Shown: piece after piece, positions 44,043-52,336 of the stretch | Layout of the letters: every line of letters begins with the position of its first letter | Numbering within the stretch: the stretch's first letter is position 1 | From: Glaciihabitans sp. | Lineage (GTDB): Bacteria > Actinomycetota > Actinomycetes > Actinomycetales > Microbacteriaceae | DNA length: 64,000 nt | Direction of reading: 5' to 3' | Assembly: GCA_025463785.1 (NCBI GenBank) | Contig: JAODBD010000014.1 | Coordinates: 248,001 to 312,000 of the forward strand | The notes under the pieces: generated by a model | The model's input: only the letters and a program-made list of their open reading frames with translations | Told to the model about the DNA's origin: nothing | The model's database searches: none | Translations under genes and position numbers: made by a program

Positions 44043-45035
44043 ATGGAAACGCCACTTCTTAGCGTGAAGTCACTCACCATCGGCATTCGACGCTCCAAAT
44101 CGGCCGACACGATCATTGTCGATGACCTGTCATTCGACATCCAGCGGGGCGAACGGTTCGGCATCGTTGGTGAATCCGGGTCGGGCAAGTCGCTGACACT
44201 TCGCGCCATCGCCGACCTCCTGCCCAAGGGGGTCGAGGTGCTCTCGGGCAGCATTCGGTACAACGGCGCGGAGCTGATCGGCATGCCGACGGTGCAGCGC
44301 AGGAGGCTCATGGGGCCAGAGATCGCGATGATCTTTCAGGAGCCGATGACCGCTCTCAACCCGGTGATCCGGGTGGGCGATCAGATCGCCGAAGGCCCGC
44401 GGCGGTATCTCGGGCTCTCGAAGAAGGCCGCAATGGCACTGGCCATCGAGATGATGGCGAAGACGGGCATCCCCGATCCTGCCCGTCGTGCACGGGCCTA
44501 TCCGCACGAGCTTTCCGGCGGACTGCGGCAGCGCATCATGATTGCGATGGCACTGTCGTGCGGGCCGAAGCTGCTGCTGTGCGACGAACCAACAACCGCC
44601 CTCGATGTGACGGTGCAGCACCAGGTCCTCAAGGTGCTCGAGAAGCTCTGTGACGACTCGGGCGCGGCGCTCGCGTTCGTCACTCACGACCTTGCGGTCG
44701 TCAATCAAACCTGCACCGATCTCGCCGTCATGTACGCCGGCCACATCATCGAGTCAGGGAAAGTCAAGAGCGTGTTCCACGACCCGAGGCACCCGTACAC
44801 GAAGGGGCTGCTTGACTCCGCCCCCGACTTCGATCAGCCCGAGCGCGACCTCGTGCCCATCCCCGGATTCCCGCCGAACCTCGCCGCGAGAACGAGCGGA
44901 TGCCCGTTCGCTCCGCGCTGCGTGTTCGCCGTGGAAGCCTGCACGGTGGCGATGCCGCCAACGATGGAGGTCGCTCCGGGGCACAACGCAGCGTGCATCG
45001 AATCGCAGCACATCTTCGAGGGGGTAACGGTATGA
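44043..45035 (+). CDS. Peptide ABC transporter ATPase (DppD type)
   Basis: A 330-aa ATPase: Walker A GESGSGKS (about 45), Q-loop MIFQEPMTALNP, signature LSGGLRQR, Walker B LLLCDEPTTALDV, and H-loop VTHDLAVV. The oligopeptide-transporter C-terminal zone carries a Cys cluster (GCPFAPRC, ACTVAM, AACIES) of the kind linked to an Fe-S site in DppD. ATG 44043 is favoured; GTG 44037 lies too close to the GGAG. Confidence 0.93.
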   Translation: METPLLSVKSLTIGIRRSKSADTIIVDDLSFDIQRGERFGIVGESGSGKSLTLRAIADLLPKGVEVLSGSIRYNGAELIGMPTVQRRRLMGPEIAMIFQEPMTALNPVIRVGDQIAEGPRRYLGLSKKAAMALAIEMMAKTGIPDPARRARAYPHELSGGLRQRIMIAMALSCGPKLLLCDEPTTALDVTVQHQVLKVLEKLCDDSGAALAFVTHDLAVVNQTCTDLAVMYAGHIIESGKVKSVFHDPRHPYTKGLLDSAPDFDQPERDLVPIPGFPPNLAARTSGCPFAPRCVFAVEACTVAMPPTMEVAPGHNAACIESQHIFEGVTV

Positions 45036-46069
45036 GCGAGACGCCCGTGCTCCGCGTTGCGGACATCACGAAGACCTATCACGTCAACAGTTCCGTTCTT
45101 GCTCGACTTTCCCGCGGAGACGGCAGGAAGTCCAGCCTCAGCGCGCTCGACGGTGTCGACCTGCAGCTGAACAAGGGCGAGATCCTCGCGCTCGTCGGCG
45201 AGTCAGGGTCGGGAAAGTCGACCCTGGCGAAGATCCTGGTCGGAAGCACGACACCAACCTCGGGTGAAGTGGATTACCACGGTGCGCCGATGCCGCTGCA
45301 TCGCGATAAGGACGCGAGCCGCCGCATCCAGATGGTGTTCCAGGATCCGTACTCCTCGCTCAATCCCCGCATCTCGGTCGGGTCGATGCTGAAGGAACTG
45401 CTCTTGCTGCACAAGATCGTGCCGCGCAGTGAGGTGCGGGCCGAGAGCGTGCGCCTGCTCAACCTGGTCGGGCTTGAAGAGGATGCCCTCCAGGCGTATC
45501 CGAGTCAATTCTCCGGTGGACAGCGTCAACGCATCGCCATCGCGCGCGCTCTCGCCGTGCGGCCGGACATCCTGATTGCCGACGAGCCGGTCTCGGCGCT
45601 CGATGTGTCGGTGCAGGCGACAATTCTCGAATTGTTCGCCTCATTGCAGCGTGAGCTTGGCCTCAGCATTCTGTTCGTGGCGCACAACCTGGCCGTCGTG
45701 CAGCACCTCAGCCAGCGAGTGGCGGTGATGTATCTCGGCCGCATTGTCGAGGTCGCCGAAACCGCGGAGCTCTTCCGCAACCCGCGCCATCCATACACCC
45801 GCGCGCTTATCGACTCGATTCCGCGGATGTCTGCCGAGAGCATCAATGAGGAATTCGTTCTCGAGGGCGAACCGCCGAGCCCGTTCGACATTCCGCCGGG
45901 ATGCCGGTTCAATCCGCGTTGTCCATACGCTTCGGATGCCTGCAGAACGACGGACCCTGCTCTCGCCACCGTCGCGCCGCAGCACGAGAGCGCCTGTATT
46001 CGCGCCTCGGAACTCGACGTGCTCGCGATCACACTGACGCAGCGAACAGCGGGGGAGTCAGCCGCATGA
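45032..46069 (+). CDS. Peptide ABC transporter ATPase (DppF type)
   Basis: A 345-aa ATPase: Walker A GESGSGKS, Q-loop MVFQDPYSSLNPR, signature FSGGQRQR, Walker B ILIADEPVSALDV, H-loop VAHNLAVV, then HPYTRALIDSIP and the C-terminal Cys cluster GCRFNPRCPYASDAC. ATGA overlap with the preceding gene. With its partner it powers a complete importer. Confidence 0.93.
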   Translation: MSETPVLRVADITKTYHVNSSVLARLSRGDGRKSSLSALDGVDLQLNKGEILALVGESGSGKSTLAKILVGSTTPTSGEVDYHGAPMPLHRDKDASRRIQMVFQDPYSSLNPRISVGSMLKELLLLHKIVPRSEVRAESVRLLNLVGLEEDALQAYPSQFSGGQRQRIAIARALAVRPDILIADEPVSALDVSVQATILELFASLQRELGLSILFVAHNLAVVQHLSQRVAVMYLGRIVEVAETAELFRNPRHPYTRALIDSIPRMSAESINEEFVLEGEPPSPFDIPPGCRFNPRCPYASDACRTTDPALATVAPQHESACIRASELDVLAITLTQRTAGESAA

Positions 46070-47073
46070 GGGTCGGGATGTCGCCGTCGCCAACATCACT
46101 CGTCAAGCCGGAGGTCGCCAGCATGCCAGTCAACGAAGAAGCCATCGCGGAACCCAGAACCACGCGACTGTGGGAAGTGGCGCCGCAGAACGGGTTCTCT
46201 CTCGCCCTGCACGGTGGGGCCGGCGGTCAGATCGAAGAGCTGTCGCACGAGAGCAAAGCCGCCTTTGAGGAGGGCCTCTCGATCGCCCATAGTGCCGGGC
46301 GCACCGTGCTCGCGCGGGGCGGCAGCGCACTGGATGCGGTCTGCGCCGCCGTCGAGCAGCTCGAGAACCACCCGCTATTCAATGCGGGACGCGGCGCGGC
46401 GCTCACCACGGACGGCGAGGTCGAGCTCGACGCATCCGTGATGGATGGCGCGGGGAGGGCCGGTGCCGTCGCAGCTTCGCGTCACGCCAAGAATCCCGTC
46501 TATCTCGCGCGGAGTGTCATGGAGCGAAGCCCGCACCTCTTTCTGGTTCGGCCGAGTGAGGAACTCGTCGAAGCCTGGGGCCGCGAGACGGCCACGCAGG
46601 ACTACTTCATCACCGACGCCCGCGTCCGCCAGCTCGCCCGAGTTAAGGAGCGCGAATTCGCCGCTCCGAGGCACGGCACCGTTGGCGCAGTGGCGTTCGA
46701 CACGCACGGCAATGTCGCCGCCGCCACCTCGACGGGCGGCATGGTCAACCAGCAGATGGGCCGCGTCGGCGACACCCCAATGATCGGCGCGGGAAACTAC
46801 GCCCGCAACGGCATCGTCGCTGTATCGTGCACGGGCGATGGCGAAGCCTTCATCCGTGGGGTCGTCGCCTACGACATCGCGGCGCGCATCCGCTACCTGG
46901 AGTCGGGCCTTGCGGAGGCGGTTACCGCAACCATCGAGAACGAGTTGACGGCGAATAACGCGAGCGGCGGGCTGGTCAGCGTCGCTGCCGACGGCCGGGT
47001 CGTCATCGCGCACAACTCGCCGAGAATGTTTGCCGCTTTCGAAGATCGCTCGGGACTTGTCATGCTGACCTAG
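46066..47073 (+). CDS. Isoaspartyl peptidase/L-asparaginase-type Ntn hydrolase
   Basis: A 335-aa plant-type asparaginase fold. N-terminal FSLALHGGAGGQIEEL and NPLFNAGRGAALTTDGEVELDASVMDG-type blocks precede the self-cleavage site RHGTVGAVAFD, where Thr becomes the nucleophile. ATSTGGMVNQQMGRVGDTPMIGAGNYA completes the site. Such enzymes hydrolyse beta-aspartyl (iso-linked) dipeptides and sometimes L-asparagine. Overlap with the ATPase gene (ATGA) places it in the transporter operon. The start could also be ATG 46078 or 46123. A beta-aspartyl bond in the imported peptide is therefore a reasonable inference. Confidence 0.88.
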   Translation: MRVGMSPSPTSLVKPEVASMPVNEEAIAEPRTTRLWEVAPQNGFSLALHGGAGGQIEELSHESKAAFEEGLSIAHSAGRTVLARGGSALDAVCAAVEQLENHPLFNAGRGAALTTDGEVELDASVMDGAGRAGAVAASRHAKNPVYLARSVMERSPHLFLVRPSEELVEAWGRETATQDYFITDARVRQLARVKEREFAAPRHGTVGAVAFDTHGNVAAATSTGGMVNQQMGRVGDTPMIGAGNYARNGIVAVSCTGDGEAFIRGVVAYDIAARIRYLESGLAEAVTATIENELTANNASGGLVSVAADGRVVIAHNSPRMFAAFEDRSGLVMLT

Positions 47074-47148
47074 TGGAGCACCGTATCGTGCGCGAATCAT
47101 CGCGCTAGTCCGCAGTTCGGTATCCATTCACGCGAGATAAGGAGAACG

Positions 47149-48018
47149 ATGCCAATCAACGATGAAATCTTCGCTCGAATGGGCGAACTGAGCCCCGCTG
47201 AGAAGAAGGTTGCCCGCATACTGCTCTCGAGTTATCCGAGCGCAGGGCTCGAAAGTGCGGCAACCCTGGCGAAGGCGGCCGGCACCAGTACCCCGACGGT
47301 GCTGCGTCTCGTGACTCGTCTTGGCATCGGCAGCTATCCCGACTTCCAGCGTCGGCTGCGTGAGGAAATCACGCACCACATGCAGAGCCCGGCGAGCCGG
47401 GTGGAGCAGGCGAGGCTCGATCACGACACGAGCGTGCCTCTTCAAAGTGCAATCACTCAAAAGATTGCGCTGATCGAAATGCTGGCGGTAACCGTTCCGC
47501 CGAGCGAGTTCGACCGGGCGGTCGAGGCGCTGGCAGCGAAGCCGCGCCAGGTCACCGTCTCGGGCGGATATTTCACCCGCTACTTCGCGATGCTGCTCGC
47601 CACCCAGCTCGATCAGACCATTCCGAACGTTGACTACGTTGGCGAACCCCTCGGGCACGACATCAGCAAGATGTTTCGGCTGAGCGCGGCCGGCGTCGCG
47701 ATCATTCTTGATTTTCGCCGCTACGAGCTCGCTTCGAAGCAGGCCGCCGATCTCGCCAAGAATCAGGGTGCCACCGTCATCGTCATCACCGACCAGGAGT
47801 TGTCTCCCGCAGCGGACAGCGCAGACATCGTGCTTCCTGTGTCGGTGGACGGCATCCCATTCGACTCCGTTGTCGGCATCGTCGTGCTCCTCGAGGCGCT
47901 GGTCGAGGCCGTGCTCCATGCAACCGGAGACCGTGGTCTCGATCGCATGAAGCAGTGGGAACAGTCCGTAAATATCGCCCGCGCGTACAGCGCAACAGTC
48001 GCGTTGGTCAATGAATGA
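47149..48018 (+). CDS. MurR/RpiR-family transcriptional regulator
   Basis: A 289-aa regulator. The N-terminal RpiR helix-turn-helix (about 1-75: LSPAEKKVARILLSSYPSAGLESAATLAKAAGTSTPTVLRLVTRLGIGSYPDFQRRLREE) is followed by a SIS domain (about 125-260: RQVTVSGGYFTRYFAMLLATQL, VGEPLGHDI, AAGVAIILDFRRY, GATVIVITD, ADIVLPV). SIS domains usually bind phosphosugars, but RpiR regulators next to peptide/aminohydrolase loci are common. AAGGAG RBS. It lies mid-island and is the candidate regulator of the repeated 44-bp element. Confidence 0.9.
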   Translation: MPINDEIFARMGELSPAEKKVARILLSSYPSAGLESAATLAKAAGTSTPTVLRLVTRLGIGSYPDFQRRLREEITHHMQSPASRVEQARLDHDTSVPLQSAITQKIALIEMLAVTVPPSEFDRAVEALAAKPRQVTVSGGYFTRYFAMLLATQLDQTIPNVDYVGEPLGHDISKMFRLSAAGVAIILDFRRYELASKQAADLAKNQGATVIVITDQELSPAADSADIVLPVSVDGIPFDSVVGIVVLLEALVEAVLHATGDRGLDRMKQWEQSVNIARAYSATVALVNE

Positions 48019-48031
48019 AACGAAGGATGAG

Positions 48032-48730
48032 ATGGCAGAGCTAGACGGTATGGTCGCAGTGGTTACGGGAACAGCCCAGGGCATCGGGCGCGCAATCGCC
48101 GATCGCCTCCTGGCCGCGGGGGCAACGGTTCACGAGGTAGACAAAGACACGGTGGACCTCAGCGATTCCGCAGCGGTCGAGGCCTTCTTCGCCTCGATTG
48201 GTGACATCGACATTCTCGTCAATGACGCGGGCGGTGTGGTCGGTCAGACCCACACCCCGATCGACGAACTCACCGATGAATCGTGGAACGCGGTCATCGC
48301 GGCCAACCTCACCACCACGATGAACTGCACCCGCGCTGCCTCACGGGTCATGAAGAAGCGGGGATACGGACGAATCGTGATGATCTCGTCCGGCGCCGGG
48401 CGCAGTGTGAGCCTCACCGGCATCCAGGCGTACACGACGGCGAAGGCCGCCCAGATCGGGTTCACCCGGCAAATGGCCCACGAGCTCGGCCAGTACGGCA
48501 TCACCGTGAACTGCATCGCGCCCGGATTCGTGCTGTCCAATCCAACGACGCAGGCGCAGTGGGAGAGCTACGGCGAAGCGGGCCAGCGCGCGCTCCTCGA
48601 GCGCATCGCGACCCGCAAGACCGGATCGCCCGTCGACATCGCGCGCGGGGTCGAGTTCTTCGTCTCCCCTGAGGCCGGCTGGGTGAGCGGTCAGACCATC
48701 TCGATCGACGGAGGTCACTCCCTCTTCTAG
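48032..48730 (+). CDS. Short-chain dehydrogenase/reductase
   Basis: A 232-aa classical SDR: VAVVTGTAQGIGRAIAD (TGxxxGIG), NDAGG, active Ser in MISSGAG and Tyr-Lys in QAYTTAKAAQIGF, and a C-terminal GWVSGQTISIDGG. ATG 48032 has AAGGA upstream; ATG 48011 overlaps the RpiR stop and would add 7 residues. Substrate unknown; possibly a hydroxy- or keto-acid formed in the island. Confidence 0.9.
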   Translation: MAELDGMVAVVTGTAQGIGRAIADRLLAAGATVHEVDKDTVDLSDSAAVEAFFASIGDIDILVNDAGGVVGQTHTPIDELTDESWNAVIAANLTTTMNCTRAASRVMKKRGYGRIVMISSGAGRSVSLTGIQAYTTAKAAQIGFTRQMAHELGQYGITVNCIAPGFVLSNPTTQAQWESYGEAGQRALLERIATRKTGSPVDIARGVEFFVSPEAGWVSGQTISIDGGHSLF

Positions 48731-48757
48731 GTCCATCGGACCGCGCGGAGCAACATC

Positions 48758-50467
48758 ATGAGCGACACGACCACAACGAACGCGACCACCAGGCTCGGCG
48801 AACTCGGCGAGCGATACTTCACCACAGAGCACACCTACGATCCATACAACGCGACCCTTCTCGGGCTGAGTGAATTCGACCACCTGGCCGGGGATCCGAG
48901 CCTCGAAGCCAGCGAGAAGGCCGCATCCGACTTCTCGGCGATCGTCGCCGACGTCGCGGCCATCGACGTAACGGGCCTCGACGAGAGGGACCAGATCGAT
49001 CATGGCGTGCTGACCTCGCTGGTCCGCGGCGCGCAGCAGGATGCCGAGCACTCGCTGTGGGCCGGCAACGCGTCGGCCAAGAGTTACGTCAGCAGGCAGG
49101 CAGTGATCTTCCAGACCGTGCCGGCAATGACTGTCACAGATAGCGATAGTGCTGATCGTTACCTCGAGCGCCTTTCGGGCATCGCCGGGGTGCTCGCCGC
49201 GATCGGCGACCGTTACGCGGTCGAGGCCGGTCGAGGGCGGGTTCCCACCGAATTGGGCATCACCCATTCGATCGCGCAGCTCGATGGGTATCTTGCGCTC
49301 GGACTCGACGGGGATGTTCTGCTGGCAGTCGCCCGCGACGGAGCGGATGCGGCAACGGTCGAACGCGCGACCGCGATCGTCGAGCGCGAGATCCGGCCAG
49401 CGATGAGTGCCCTTGCGGATCGTCTGCGTGCCGAGTTCCTTCCGATCGGCCGACCGAACGATCAGGTCGGTGTTCGCTTCATGCCGGGTGGCGAGGAGGG
49501 CTACGCCGCCTCGGTCGCCCGTCACACCACGACCGCGCTGACTCCCGCCGAGATCCACCAGATCGGTCTCGACGAGCTCGCAGAGATGCGCGCCGAGTGG
49601 AGCGAGATCGGCCAGCGGGCCATCAGCGAGAGCGACTTCACAGTCATCGCCGAGCGGATGCGTGCCGACACTTCGCTGCGATTCGAAACCAGTGAGCAGA
49701 TCATCGGCGTCGCGCAGGCGGCGCTCGACCGAGCCAATGCCGTTCGCGACCTGTACTTCCCCAAGTACGACATCCCGGACTGCGTCATCGAAGAGATCAA
49801 CCCCATCGAAGCCGAGCACACCGCCATGGCCTACTACCGGCCGCCGGCGGTTGACGGCAGCAGGCCCGGAGCGCACTGCCTGCTCGCGACCGACCCCACG
49901 AGCCGCTTCCGATTCGAATACGAACCGCTGGCATTCCATGAGTCGGTTCCCGGTCACCACATGCAGTTGTCGGCAGCACAGCTGCTGGACATCCCGCGCT
50001 ATCGCCGGTATCTCGACGTCGAAGCATGCAGCTTCAATGAGGGCTGGGGCCTGTACTCCGAGCAGTTCGCAGACGAGATCGGCCTGTACAGCGATGACAT
50101 CTCACGCCTCGGGATGCTGTCGTTCCGCGCCCTGCGCGCCTGCCGACTGGTAATCGACACGGGCATCCATCAGTTCGGCTGGTCGCGTGAGCGGTCAATC
50201 CAATTCATGTGGGACAACACGGCGACGACCCTGTCGCACGCGCGCAATGAGGTCGACCGGTACATCGCGTGGCCGGGGCAGGCGCTCGCCTACATGATCG
50301 GGCGTCGCGAGATCCTGCGCTTGCGTGAGCAGGCGAAGCAGCAACTGGGTTCGAGCTTCTCGCTCATTGATTTTCACGGCACGGTGCTCGGTAGCGGCGC
50401 GGTTCCGCTGACGGTACTCGGCGAAAACATCGCGCGCTGGCAGTCCCGCGTAGCGCACACGAATTGA
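48758..50467 (+). CDS. DUF885 family metallopeptidase-like protein
   Basis: A 569-aa soluble protein of the DUF885 family. The zinc-peptidase-like motifs are HESVPGHHMQLSAAQ (HExxxGH variant, about residue 395) and NEGWGLYSEQFADE (Glu ligand, about 427), as in M3/M32-like enzymes. DQIDHGVLTSLV early in the protein is typical. No signal peptide is present, so it should act on imported peptides in the cytoplasm. Confidence 0.87.
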   Translation: MSDTTTTNATTRLGELGERYFTTEHTYDPYNATLLGLSEFDHLAGDPSLEASEKAASDFSAIVADVAAIDVTGLDERDQIDHGVLTSLVRGAQQDAEHSLWAGNASAKSYVSRQAVIFQTVPAMTVTDSDSADRYLERLSGIAGVLAAIGDRYAVEAGRGRVPTELGITHSIAQLDGYLALGLDGDVLLAVARDGADAATVERATAIVEREIRPAMSALADRLRAEFLPIGRPNDQVGVRFMPGGEEGYAASVARHTTTALTPAEIHQIGLDELAEMRAEWSEIGQRAISESDFTVIAERMRADTSLRFETSEQIIGVAQAALDRANAVRDLYFPKYDIPDCVIEEINPIEAEHTAMAYYRPPAVDGSRPGAHCLLATDPTSRFRFEYEPLAFHESVPGHHMQLSAAQLLDIPRYRRYLDVEACSFNEGWGLYSEQFADEIGLYSDDISRLGMLSFRALRACRLVIDTGIHQFGWSRERSIQFMWDNTATTLSHARNEVDRYIAWPGQALAYMIGRREILRLREQAKQQLGSSFSLIDFHGTVLGSGAVPLTVLGENIARWQSRVAHTN

Positions 50468-50481
50468 AAGGACGAACAAAC

Positions 50482-51333
50482 ATGGATGTAGTCATCAACG
50501 GCTGTCGGCTCAACGTCGAGGTTTACGGTCCCGAGGACGGGCCCGTGCTGATCGCGCACCACGGGGGTGGCGGCATCGGATCCCTCGCCGAGCCGAAGGG
50601 AACCTTCGGAACGCTCGCGGACCGCTTCAGAGTCATCGTCTTCGATGCCCGCGGATGCGGCCTGAGCGAAGGGATCGCTCCGTACTCGCACGAGCAGTGG
50701 GCCGCCGACGTCGACGGCCTCCGCCAGTGGGCCGGTGCAGACAAGATTGTGGTCACCGGAGGCTCATACGGCGGCTTCATCGCGCTCGAATATGCGGTGC
50801 GATACCCGGAGCACGTTTCGGCGATCGTCCTGCGCGACACCTCGGCCGACGGCAGCAACCTCGAGCTCGCGTTCGAGAATGCCCGCAACCAGGACCGGGT
50901 CGAGATCAACTGGGACAACTTCAACCGGTACTGGTCAGGCAACATTTACGACGACGCCGACCTCAAGGCGCGCTGGGCCGAGATCATTCCGCTCTACGAC
51001 TTCGAGTATGACGCTGAGGTTTCCGCCGCGAGAGTCGAGGCGGGAATTTATCGTCACGAGGCGCACAACTGGTGCTTCCAGCACAACTGGGGATCCTACG
51101 ACCTCAAAGACCAGCTGCCCGCTGTCACGGTGCCGACACTGGTGACCGTCGGTCGCCTCGACTGGGTCACACCCGTCAGCTCATCAGAGACCATTGCGCG
51201 CCTCGTTCCGAACTCCGAACTCGTGATCTTCGAAAAGTCGGGGCACTCACCGCAGTTCGAGGAGCGCGAAGAATTCCAGCGCGTCATCCGGGACTTCCTG
51301 GATCGCGCCATCCCCGTCCCGGCCAACGCCTGA
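50482..51333 (+). CDS. Alpha/beta hydrolase, proline-iminopeptidase-like
   Basis: A 283-aa hydrolase. Oxyanion region HHGGGGIGS, FDARGCGLSEG (the D-x-R-G-x-G-x-S strand of proline iminopeptidases), nucleophile GGSYGGFIALEYA (Ser about 98), Asp in VGRLDWVTP and His in KSGHSPQFEE. Peptidase, esterase or lactonase activity is possible. ATG 50482 is chosen because GAAAGGA lies 9 bases upstream. Confidence 0.85.
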   Translation: MDVVINGCRLNVEVYGPEDGPVLIAHHGGGGIGSLAEPKGTFGTLADRFRVIVFDARGCGLSEGIAPYSHEQWAADVDGLRQWAGADKIVVTGGSYGGFIALEYAVRYPEHVSAIVLRDTSADGSNLELAFENARNQDRVEINWDNFNRYWSGNIYDDADLKARWAEIIPLYDFEYDAEVSAARVEAGIYRHEAHNWCFQHNWGSYDLKDQLPAVTVPTLVTVGRLDWVTPVSSSETIARLVPNSELVIFEKSGHSPQFEEREEFQRVIRDFLDRAIPVPANA

Positions 51334-51361
51334 CGCTGACCACACTTCTTTGGAGAGCAAG

Positions 51362-52315
51362 TTGAAACTAACCATCATCGGCGCCGGTGCGATCGGCGGA
51401 ACCATCGGAGCGCACATGTTCCGAGCGGGCCACGACATCACGCTCTGTGATGCGGACGAGAACTACGTCGCCGCGATCCAGCGCGACGGCCTGCACATCG
51501 AGGGGCCGGTCAACGAGTTCACGGTCACGATTCCGGCGATCACTCCTGCGGAGCTTCCCGACACGATCGAGCACGCCATCGTCGCCGTGAAGAGCCTTCA
51601 CACCGCATCCGCCGCGGCACTCCTGCGCGACCGGCTCACACCGGATGGCTACGTACTCACCGTGCAGAACGGGCTGACGGCCGACGTGCTGGTCGATGCC
51701 GTCGGCGCGGAACGCGTGATCTCGAGCTTCGTGAACTTCGGCGCGGATGTGATGGGTCCCGGTCGTGTGATGCAGGGCAACATCGGCACGTTCAGAGTCG
51801 GCGAAATCGCTGGCGGCACCATCACGCCCCGCGTGCAGGAGCTCGCGGATGCCCTTCCGTACGCCGAGGCGACCGACAACGTGCTCGGCTACCTGTGGGG
51901 CAAGGAGGCCTACGGCGCAATGCTCTGGGCCGGAGCCGTTTCCGACCTATCGATTGCCGAGACGTTCGAGCGACCGGCCTACCGCTCGCTGATGGTTGCG
52001 ATCGCCGAGGAGGTGCTCGCCCAGGCGCCGGTCAGGGTCGAGAGCTTTGACGGATTCGTGCCAAACGACCTCGAGGCCTCGCTTGACCGACTCGCGCTGT
52101 TCAACCGGCGCAGCGCGAAGAGCCACAGCGGAATTTACCGCGACCTCATGATCCGCAAGCGCAAGACCGAGGTCGACGAGGTTCATAAGGACATCCAGGG
52201 TCCCATCTTCGATCAGGTTGTGGAGATGATTCACGACATCGAGGAGGGGCGCCGCACGTGCGAGGTCGGCAACCTCGACCAGCTGGCGGCCTTCGCCGAA
52301 GCCAGCGCGGCGTAA
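51362..52315 (+). CDS. ApbA/PanE-family 2-dehydropantoate reductase-like oxidoreductase
   Basis: A 317-aa NADP-dependent reductase. Rossmann start KLTIIGAGAIGGTIGAHMFRAGH, VAVKSLHT, TVQNGLTAD. The C-terminal helical domain has YLWGKEAYGAMLWAGAV (catalytic Lys region) and SHSGIYRDLMIRKRKTEVD. TTG 51362 with GGAGAG just upstream is the chosen start. ApbA paralogues outside pantothenate loci reduce 2-oxo acids or act on related metabolites, so a role on a keto-acid of the island is plausible but unproven. Confidence 0.85.
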   Translation: MKLTIIGAGAIGGTIGAHMFRAGHDITLCDADENYVAAIQRDGLHIEGPVNEFTVTIPAITPAELPDTIEHAIVAVKSLHTASAAALLRDRLTPDGYVLTVQNGLTADVLVDAVGAERVISSFVNFGADVMGPGRVMQGNIGTFRVGEIAGGTITPRVQELADALPYAEATDNVLGYLWGKEAYGAMLWAGAVSDLSIAETFERPAYRSLMVAIAEEVLAQAPVRVESFDGFVPNDLEASLDRLALFNRRSAKSHSGIYRDLMIRKRKTEVDEVHKDIQGPIFDQVVEMIHDIEEGRRTCEVGNLDQLAAFAEASAA

Positions 52316-52336
52316 CGACAGGTCACCAGGAACACG

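Noticed and set aside
48341-49960. 539-codon minus-strand frame
   Set aside because: Opposite the SDR and DUF885 genes, which have clear motifs; the antisense frame has none.
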